From Narthecium ossifragum (lineage: Eukaryota > Streptophyta > Magnoliopsida > Dioscoreales > Nartheciaceae), in NCBI GenBank assembly GCA_963920575.1, contig OY986964.1, forward strand, positions 17,549,987-17,613,986: a stretch of DNA of 64,000 bases, given 5' to 3'. Below the pieces are notes generated by a model. It worked only from the letters and a program-made list of their open reading frames with translations. It was not told where the DNA came from and ran no database searches. Each line of letters starts with the position of its first letter. The first letter of the stretch is position 1. Shown here in pieces: positions 57,324 to 64,000 of this stretch. The position numbers and the translations under genes were made by a program.

Positions 57324-58936
57324 AGAAAGTTCTACCTGACCCTTGTCCGAGGATGATAGCGAGTGGCTACCTTATGTGTGATAGAGTATTTTCTAAGAAG
57401 AGATGCAAAGTGCTGATTATTAAAATGAGAAACACCATCGCTAATAATTGCACAAGGACAACCAAATTGAGAAAAGATGTTGCTTGGAAGAAATTTAATC
57501 ATGACTTTATGATCATTCGATTTGGTTGTTATAGCTTCTACCCATTTAAATACATAGTCAATAGCTAGAAGGATATACTGAAATCCAAAGGAAGGTGGAA
57601 AGGGTCCCACAAAATTAATACCCCAGATATCAAAAATATCAGCAACTAAAATCAGAGTCTAAGGCATCTCATTCCTACAAGAGATATTTCCAGTTTTCTG
57701 ACATCGAATGCAAGATTGGCAAAAATTATGAAAATTCTTAAAAATTGTAGGCCAATAAAATCCACTTTGCAGATTTTTGTAGCAGTTTTCTTTCCTGAAC
57801 AATGACCACAACATGCATGTGTATGACAAAAAATGAGAATATCATGAACTTCTGACTGAAGCACACATCATCTAATTACTTTGTTCGAACAACGCTTAAA
57901 TAATTCAGGGTCTTTCCATATATAATATTTAATCTGAGAAAAAAATCTATCTTTAGTATTTTTAGACCATAAATCGGGAAGCTTGCTTGAAACAAGATAA
58001 TTCAGTATATGTGCATACCAAGGCTGTGAAAGTCGAGTCATCTGAAAGAGATGCTCATCAGGAAAGGAAGCATTAAAATGAGTGTTATCAAGGATATGTT
58101 CCAAAGGAAGGCGAGACAAGTGATCAGCAACTACAATTTCTGAGCCTATCTTATCCCTAATCTCTAGATCAAATTCTTGCAAAAGCAAGATCCATCGAAT
58201 CAGTCTAGGTTTGCCATCCTTTTTAGCTAAAAGATATTGCAGAGCGGCATGATCAGTATAGATAAGGATTTTGGAACCTAGGAGGTAGAGACGGAACTTT
58301 TCCAATGCAAATATTACGGCTAATAATTCTTTCTCAGTAGTGGTATAATTCAATTTAGATTCAGAGAGGGTCCTACTAGCATAATAAATCACATGTGGGA
58401 TTTTGTTTACTCGTTGTCCTAAAACAACTCCTATGGCAGAATCAGAAGCATCACACATAAGTTCGAAACGTAGAGAATAATCAGGTGCATGAACTATAGG
58501 TGCGGTAGACAATAAATCATGAATGGTCTTAAGAGCAGTCAAACATGCATCACTGAAGACAAATAGGGCATCTTTGGCCAGTAATTCACAAAAGAGTCAT
58601 GAAATTTGAGAAAAATCTTTGATGAATCGATGGTAGAATCCAACATGATCTAGAAAAGAGCGAATTTGATGCACAGATGAAGGTGGAGGTAATTTGGCAA
58701 TTAACTCAACTTTAGCCCTATCAACCTCTATACCACGTTTAGACACAATTTGACCTATGACAATTGCTTCTTGAACCATAAAATGACTCTTTTCCCAGCT
58801 CAAAACTAAATTAGTTTCAACACAGCGATCTAGAACTTTAGAAAGATTATCTAAACATGATTCAAAAGAATCTCCAAAAATAGAAAAATCATCCATGAAG
58901 ACTTCTATGAATTTATCAATCATGTCAGAGAAGATG

Positions 58937-59237
58937 TGTGAGGACTTATCCCTCTACTCCAGTGTCGACCGTCTAGGTCGGGCCCATAGCTCGTTGTGGA
59001 CCGCAAGGGCAATTTGGTAAATTACGCCTTGTCAGTTTGTTTCACACTCACGTGGTTCACACACAGCCCCTTTTGTTTGATTTATGTGTTTGCTAGACTT
59101 CTAGGCGGCCTTTGGATCGAAAGATCCACGCTAGGGCGCGTGCAAGGTTGTTTTTAGGATAGCTAGCGGCCCGTGGGCGATCCGTCGCTCCTGGGAGCGA
59201 TCGATAGGACCTATGTCGGTTGTCTAGATAAGGATGC
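58937..59237 (+). repeat. LTR G, first part (Tekay-like)
   Basis: TGTGAGGACTTATCC start inside RT of E; inverted repeat 59004-59031; hairpin TGGATC-GAAA-GATCCA (59113-59128). It is cut by element F at 59238 and resumes at 63550. Presumed target copy on the left is AGATG (58932-58936). Confidence 0.85.
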
Positions 59238-60510
59238 TGTTACGAGCGGTCTACTCGTGATCCTCTCATAATGGGTCTCTACTGCTCCAATCGATCAGAA
59301 TTGAGTCTGATCGGGCTTGATTGAGTCCAACTGGCTGATTTGGCTAATTTGATCGAATCTAGCTCAAGGAATTGGGTCTGGCTTGACTTGATTGGGCTAA
59401 GTGGCTTGGCTTGGCTGAACCGGACTTGATTGGGCTGAACCTGATTGAAGTGGCTGAACCGGGTTGATCCAAGAGCTGTGGTTCGCCGGAGTAGATCGCC
59501 GGCGTAGGGGCGGCGGCGGCGGTCGGGGTAGTGGCAGGAAAGTTCGTGGGTTGATGGGGAAGAGATCCACCAGAGTGGATTGGTCGGAGGTGGGCTAGAT
59601 CGGCGAGATCTAGAGGTCAAGGGCAGCGGGGTTGGGTTCACCGGCGTCGGGGACGACGGGGAGCTCGGCTGGGTCTTGGGACGTCGGGAAAATGGTCGGG
59701 AAAGGGTCATGGGGAGACGAGGAAGGCTTTAGGGATGTTTTGGAGGTGGAATAGGGATCGGGCGTGGTTGATGGCGGTGAGGACGAGGGTCGGGTTGCCG
59801 GGGGAAGAGGCCGGAGACGACGACGCGGGCGATGGAGGGTATGGCCAGAGTCGTGGTGCCAAGGGGAAGAGGATGGCGGGTTTAGGTGGCGACGGGGGTG
59901 GCCGGAGAGGGGAGAACAGCGGTGAGCTAGGGTTTCGGGATAGAGGAGAGAGGAGGAAGAAGATGAACAGTAGCGGGTGACGTGGCGCTGACGTGGCGGT
60001 GGGGTCGCTGACGTGGCGGAGAGAGAAAGTGACGGGGAGAGAGAAACACTGGTGGAGGCGGTGCCGGCTGCGGAGAAGATGACCGACGGGGAAGAAGGTG
60101 GATCTATGGTAGATATCTGGTGGAAGCTATATTATCTCTACTCCTATGATAATTTATGAACTACTCCTAATAATTCATAACTCTTCATTCATCTCATGCA
60201 TCATAACCTAATACAAACTACTAAGGTCCTTTTATAGAGACCTTGACAGAGTCCTAATCCACTAGAAAAACCCCCTTGCTTGATTAGCAAGTAATAAGGT
60301 TTCTGACTCAACTCAACTTCCTAACTCAAAGGGACTCTTAATTAATTCCTAACAATCAACTAGGACTCAATAAAAGACTAATGATAAATACTAATTAAAT
60401 ACTCTAGTTTGAACTAGGGAAGTCCAAGTCAAACTAGGAAAGAGGCTGAACCAGCTTGGTTCCTCTTCTGGGTTCGGGTCCAGTTGGTCGAGTCGGATTG
60501 ACTCGTATCA
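59238..60510 (-). repeat. 3' LTR of element F
   Basis: TGTTACGAGCGG to GACTCGTATCA. It contains repeated GACGTGGC motifs (59980-60020). Sense TATAAAAG at 60229-60236. The proline-rich open frame at 59279-59710 is a composition effect. Confidence 0.92.
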
Positions 60511-60524
60511 TCCCCCCTTTCTTC
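60511..60524 (-). other. Polypurine tract, element F
   Basis: Sense strand GAAGAAAGGGGGGA ends exactly at the 3' LTR start TGATACGAG. Confidence 0.88.
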
Positions 60525-60555
60525 AAAATTGGCCTTGTCCTCAAGGCCAGAATTA
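60525..60555 (-). pseudogene. Residual pol C-terminus in element F
   Basis: The sense frame reads GLEDKANFEE followed by RGDDTS across the PPT. This resembles the extreme C-terminus of plant Ty3/gypsy pol (LEDK..F.EGG.DT) placed just before the PPT. It suggests that F arose from a full gypsy element by internal deletion. The match is short, so this is suggestive only. Confidence 0.55.
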
Positions 60556-61237
60556 AGTCAGGTAGGATGGCTCTATGTGGCTGCACCGAATCAACTTCCT
60601 TTGGTAGCTCTGGACTCGATGGAGAGAAACCAGGTCGATCCCATGACGGGTCCAGGGGTAGCAGTGGCAGTGATGGATGAGCATCTGGTGGTCGATCTGA
60701 CGGCTCAGGTAGCTCCAGGAATATGATCTTCAATGGCTCTCCTGGTTCATCCTCATCATGTCCCATCAGTAGAGTTGCCCATGACCATAGGATGGGATCT
60801 GATCTCCATGGTCTGATCAACTGTGCATGGACTTGGCTTGAATCTGGGTCAAGCTGGCTTTGGTCCAATCTGAAGTGAAGATGGCTGGACCATGCTTTTG
60901 CTGCACTAGTCTGGGCTAGAAGTTGGTTGAACCAAGTTGAATCTTCAGCTGTGCTGAGTCGTACTCTGGTCCAAACCTGTCTGACTTGGTTAGCTCTACC
61001 GGTGTCAATCTGGACTTGAATCAGTTGAGCCAAACCGGTGTTACCATCATAATCAGATCTGATCAGATTGAAGGAGACATCTGAATAAGGATGGTAGCTC
61101 CTTTGATGGCTCATATCAACCTTTGAATGCTTGATCAACGGTTGAGGATGCATCTGGATCACCTGGAGTTGATCTGGATGGTCCTGATTGCTGGGGACTC
61201 TTGGATCAGGTTTAGATCGAAGATCGGAAGCACTGGA
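60556..61237 (-). other. Internal spacer of element F
   Basis: An open frame of 242 codons (60434-61162, starting MIQMHPQPLIKHSK) runs through the PPT into the LTR. It has low-complexity Pro/Ser/Leu composition and no recognisable domain. It is probably not a gene in its own right. Confidence 0.5.
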
Positions 61238-62212
61238 TCAAAGATCAGGCAGATCAAACGGCTGGATCAAGTTGCAGTCTTGATCGGACGGCTGAGAAGC
61301 TGCCGGAGCTGGATCAACGGCGAAACGAGCTCGTCGGAGAGTGGCAACGGCACAGGAAGCTTCGTAGGGACGAGGGGGTTCCATCCGTACGGTCTGATCG
61401 TCGGATTGGGCCTCGGATGCACCGGATCTGAAGGTGGCGGCGCAGTGGAGAACGTCGCCGGTGATCGGCGGTGAAGGAGGGCTCATCGGTAGCCGGGGAT
61501 GGGTGGAAACAGTTCGTGAAGGTCTTGGGACCTTTCTCCGGTGGTTTAATCTTGAGATCATTCCCGGGAAGTGGCGGATCGGAGGAGGCCGGAACAGGGG
61601 AGTTCGCCGGAGTTGAATTCCGGCGATCCGGGCTTCAATCGTGGTCTTAGTCGGCCATGGTGGCTTCGGGGAAGGACGCCGACGCTTCCTCGGTGAGTAG
61701 GTGGAGAGGATGGCGTCGGAGGGCGGCGATGGGGTGGCGGCTCGGGGACGAGCCGTCGGCGCGGGTGACGAGCCGGAACGACGAAGGGTCGGCTCGGGGG
61801 CGAGCCGTGCGCGGGGAAGGAGATGAGCCGCGGCTCGAGCCAATCCGGGAGGAGAGAGAAAATCCCGGGAAAAATCTGCAAAATTAGGTAAAATTCCAGA
61901 AAAATCTGGGGAAGGTTGTAGAAGGTGTTCACCCGGATCTGGCGTAGTTAAACTCAGAGTTACAATTGTGGTTGCTCTCGGAGTTGCAGGAGGAGTCTCA
62001 GTCGGAGTCCTAATCCGAGTTGGCTCGGGGTCAGGTTCCGTAATCTGAGTTGCAGTAGGGGTCTGACTCGAAGTCTGAGTTATTCTCGACCAACTATTGG
62101 AAATCCGCTCCAATTCTCTGCTCTGGCGCTCCATCAAAGTTGAACAGAGCTTCAACTGGGACTGCATAATCTTGAATTGCTGCTCCAAACTTTCCTGGGG
62201 TACTCCGTACAT
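61238..62212 (-). CDS. ORF of element F, 324 aa, possible gag N-terminus
   Basis: Starts MYGVPQESLEQQFKIMQSQL about 60 bp from the PBS. Residues 5-45 form a likely coiled coil (Leu/Ile/Met spacing, SRELERIS), as at the N-terminus of several plant gypsy gag proteins. The remainder is Pro/Ser/Arg/Thr-rich without a capsid, zinc knuckle or enzyme motif. The ORF is intact in this young element. It may be a vestigial gag or the start of a transcript whose function is in cis; the function is unknown. Confidence 0.5.
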   Translation of the reverse strand: MYGVPQESLEQQFKIMQSQLKLCSTLMERQSRELERISNSWSRITQTSSQTPTATQITEPDPEPTRIRTPTETPPATPRATTIVTLSLTTPDPGEHLLQPSPDFSGILPNFADFSRDFLSPPGLARAAAHLLPRARLAPEPTLRRSGSSPAPTARPRAATPSPPSDAILSTYSPRKRRRPSPKPPWPTKTTIEARIAGIQLRRTPLFRPPPIRHFPGMISRLNHRRKVPRPSRTVSTHPRLPMSPPSPPITGDVLHCAATFRSGASEAQSDDQTVRMEPPRPYEASCAVATLRRARFAVDPAPAASQPSDQDCNLIQPFDLPDL

Positions 62213-62261
62213 GGTGGCGAAATTTCCAGAAGGTTTTGAACCGCACAGTCGGTGGAACGGA

Positions 62262-62274
62262 GCTCTGATACCAA
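62262..62274 (-). other. Primer-binding site (tRNA-iMet), element F
   Basis: Minus strand TTGGTATCAGAG, two bases from the 5' LTR start at 62277. It fixes the element on the minus strand. Confidence 0.88.
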
Positions 62275-62276
62275 GT

Positions 62277-63549
62277 TGTTACGAGCGGTCTACTCGTGAT
62301 CCTCTCGTAATGGGTCTCTACTGCTCCAATCGATCAGAATTGAGTCTGATCGGGCTTGATTGAGTCCAACTGGCTGATTTGGCTAATTGGATCGAATCTA
62401 GCTCAAGGAATTGGGTCAGGCTTGACTTGATTGGGCTAAGTGGCTTGGCTTGGCTGAACCGGACTTGATTGGGCTGAACCTGATTGAAGTGGCTGAACCG
62501 GGTTAATCCAAGAGCTGTGGTTCGCCGGAGTAGATCGCCGGCGTAGGGGCGGCGGCGGCGGTCGGGGTAGTGGCAGGAAAGTTCGTGGGTTGATGGGGAA
62601 GAGATCCACCGGAGTGGATTGGTCGGAGGTGGGCTAGATCGGCGGGATCTAGAGGTCAAGGGCGGCGGGGTTGGGTTCACCGGCGTCGGGGACGACGGGG
62701 AGCTCGGCTGGGGCTTGGGACGTCGGGAAAATGGTCGGGAAAGGGTCGTGGGGAGACGAGGAAGGCTTTAGGGATGTTTTGGAGGTAGAATAGGGATCGG
62801 GCGTGGTTGATGGCGGTGAGGATGAGGGTCGGGTTGCCGGGGGAAGAGGCCGGAGACGACGACGCGGGCGATGGAGGGTATGGCCGGAGTCGTGGTGCCA
62901 AGGGGAAGAGGATGGCGGGTTTAGGTGGCGACGGGGGTGGCCGGAGAGGGGAGAACAGCGGTGAGCTAGGGTTTCGGGATAGAGGAGAGAGGAGGAAGAA
63001 GATGAACAGTAGCGGGTGACGTGGCGCTGACGTGGCGGTGGGGTCGCTGACGTGGCGGAGAGAGAAAGTGACGGGGAGAGAGAAACACTGGTGGAGGCGG
63101 TGCCGGCTGCGGAGAAGATGACCGACGGGGAAGAAGGTGGATCTATGGTAGATATCTGGTGGAAGCTATATTATCTCTACTCCTATGATAATTTATGAAC
63201 TACTCCTAATAATTCATAACTCTTCATTCATCTCATGCATCATAACCTAATACAAACTACTAAGGTCCTTTTATAGAGACCTTGACAGAGTCCTAATCCA
63301 CTAGAAAAACCCCCTTGCTTGATTAGCAAGTAATAAGGTTTCTGACTCAACTCAACTTCCTAACTCAAAGGGACTCTTAATTAATTCCTAACAATCAACT
63401 AGGACTCAATAAAAGACTAATGATAAATACTAATTAAATACTCTAGTTTGAACTTGGGAAGTCCAAGTCAAACTAGGAAAGAGGCTGAACCAGCTTGGTT
63501 CCTCTTCTGGGTTCGGGTCCAGTTGGTCGAGTCGAATCGACTCGTATCA
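62277..63549 (-). repeat. 5' LTR of element F
   Basis: 1273 bp, the same length as the partner; the active promoter copy. TATAAAAG on the sense strand at 63268-63275. Confidence 0.92.
63268..63275 (-). promoter_or_regulatory. LTR TATA box, element F
   Basis: GGTCTCTATAAAAGGACC on the minus strand. The identical site in the 3' LTR is at 60229-60236. Confidence 0.72.
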
Positions 63550-64000
63550 GACGCTGCTGATGTGTCCGTCTAAGGACGTGAACCGACTTAACTCGGCCCA
63601 GTCTCGGACTCGAGCCTATAAGTAGGCCGAGACTTTGTTTTTCCGGTTTTTCCTTCTCCTTTCTTCCCTTCTGTTCTCCCTTCTCTGGCCATCTTTTTGA
63701 GTGCTTGAGGGCTTGTTAGATTCATGGCAGCGTGAGGAAGATCCGTGGCTTGGTTTCAAGCCGGTTTGGTGGTCAAATAGCGGGGATTCAGCCGATGTTT
63801 GCGTAGTTTGGTAGGTTTCTTCCTATATGGGTTTAATATGGGTTTTCTCTTAATCTAGCCGGTGGATCTGGGTGTTCTTGGTGCTGTTATGTGTATCTAG
63901 GTTAGCTTGATTACTGATTTGAGTTTCATGCGATTTGATTGAGATTTTAGTAAGTTTTTAGCATGTTTAAGCTCAGAGTTCCCGGTTTTGCTGTTCTTGA
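63550..64000 (+). repeat. LTR G, second part, runs off the window
   Basis: Resumes with the target copy GACGC and continues as a Tekay-like LTR. A TATAAG box is in GAGCCTATAAGTAGGCC (63617-63622), followed by a CT-rich leader (TTTTTCCTTCTCCTTTCTTC). The end is beyond 64000. Confidence 0.78.

Larger units (their letters stand above)
54551..58936 (-). pseudogene. pol of Athila-like element E (RT to integrase), split by a solo LTR
   Basis: The pol starts at the LTR junction inside RT ([20 protein letters not shown]). Stop at 58597-99; RNase H ([30 protein letters not shown]) is open at 57868-58542. An integrase zinc finger with FCHTHACCGH follows, with a frameshift. The core reads [20 protein letters not shown] and [10 protein letters not shown], to HPRTRVR at the solo LTR. 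It continues beyond the LTR with [24 protein letters not shown], then a stop/frameshift near 54690. The tail [16 protein letters not shown] ends at 54551-54553. It is closely similar to H, so Athila-like. Confidence 0.87.
59238..63549 (-). mobile_element. Element F: young non-autonomous LTR retrotransposon
   Basis: 4312 bp, two LTRs of exactly 1273 bp, PBS, 1766-bp internal region and a perfect PPT. Flanks GATGC (59233-59237) and GACGC (63550-63554) form a 5-bp duplication with one transition. I count about 15 LTR differences (about 98.8% identity), so it is as young as H. The internal region has a coiled-coil N-terminal ORF and a trace of a pol C-terminus but no RT or integrase, so it must borrow enzymes. 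Confidence 0.92.

Noticed and set aside
59279..59710. Proline-rich ORF in the F LTR (and its twin at 62318-62680)
   Set aside because: It lies wholly inside the LTR, has low complexity, and is duplicated only because the LTR is.

Overview
The window is plant nuclear heterochromatin. It is almost entirely nested LTR retrotransposons, and I find no host gene, tRNA, rRNA or CRISPR array. Evidence for a flowering plant: chromovirus-type (Tekay/Del-like) and Athila-like Ty3/gypsy polyproteins, primer-binding sites for initiator tRNA-Met (TGGTATCAGAGC) and tRNA-Asp (TGGCGCCGTTGCCG), an ORF resembling the putative plant transposon protein domain, and plant-style TATAAATA boxes inside LTRs. The species cannot be read from the sequence.

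Layout, left to right. (1) 1-13308: two Tekay-like elements on the minus strand. Element A contributes a gag remnant and a truncated LTR (1-1330). Element B (1331-13308) has long LTRs (2371 and 2469 bp) and a decayed gag-pol. Its integrase gene is broken by an LTR lying in two inverted halves (4391-6766). (2) 13309-14833: a 3' fragment (K) of an Athila-like family with an extra 171-aa ORF. (3) 14834-34809: Athila-like J is hit by Athila-like D. D carries gag-protease only, and its 3' LTR is split by Tekay-like C (23208-33668, target duplication ATTGA). C itself contains a solo LTR (29042-30354). (4) 34815-49782: an LTR (L) is interrupted by solo LTR I, which is interrupted by H, a young Athila-like element (36974-47505) with one unbroken 1802-codon gag-pol. 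(5) 49783-51542: a frameshifted ORF of the putative plant transposon protein type. (6) About 51900-58936: a decayed Athila-like element E (minus strand) with pol, a second copy of the extra ORF, and an inserted solo LTR (55100-57323, target duplication AGAAA). (7) 58937-64000: an LTR (G) running out of the window and split by F (59238-63549), a young non-autonomous element with 1273-bp LTRs.

H is the only element with an apparently complete polyprotein, and even it has Tyr in place of the first His of the integrase zinc finger. D lacks reverse transcriptase and integrase, and F lacks nearly all of pol, so both would depend on enzymes from other elements. B and C carry a recurrent CAG-to-TAG nonsense pattern, as expected from decay of cytosines methylated in CHG context.

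The most unusual signals are in the LTRs and 3' regions, not in the enzymes. Every Tekay-like U3 keeps two short dyad structures whose arms change in a compensatory way between copies. LTRs of unrelated lineages carry arrays of ATCGAT-centred palindromes with family-specific symmetric flanks, mostly near the TATA box. D and H each keep three copies of a polypurine-tract-like motif. The extra ORF of E and K has a TATA-like box and a CT-rich leader of its own.
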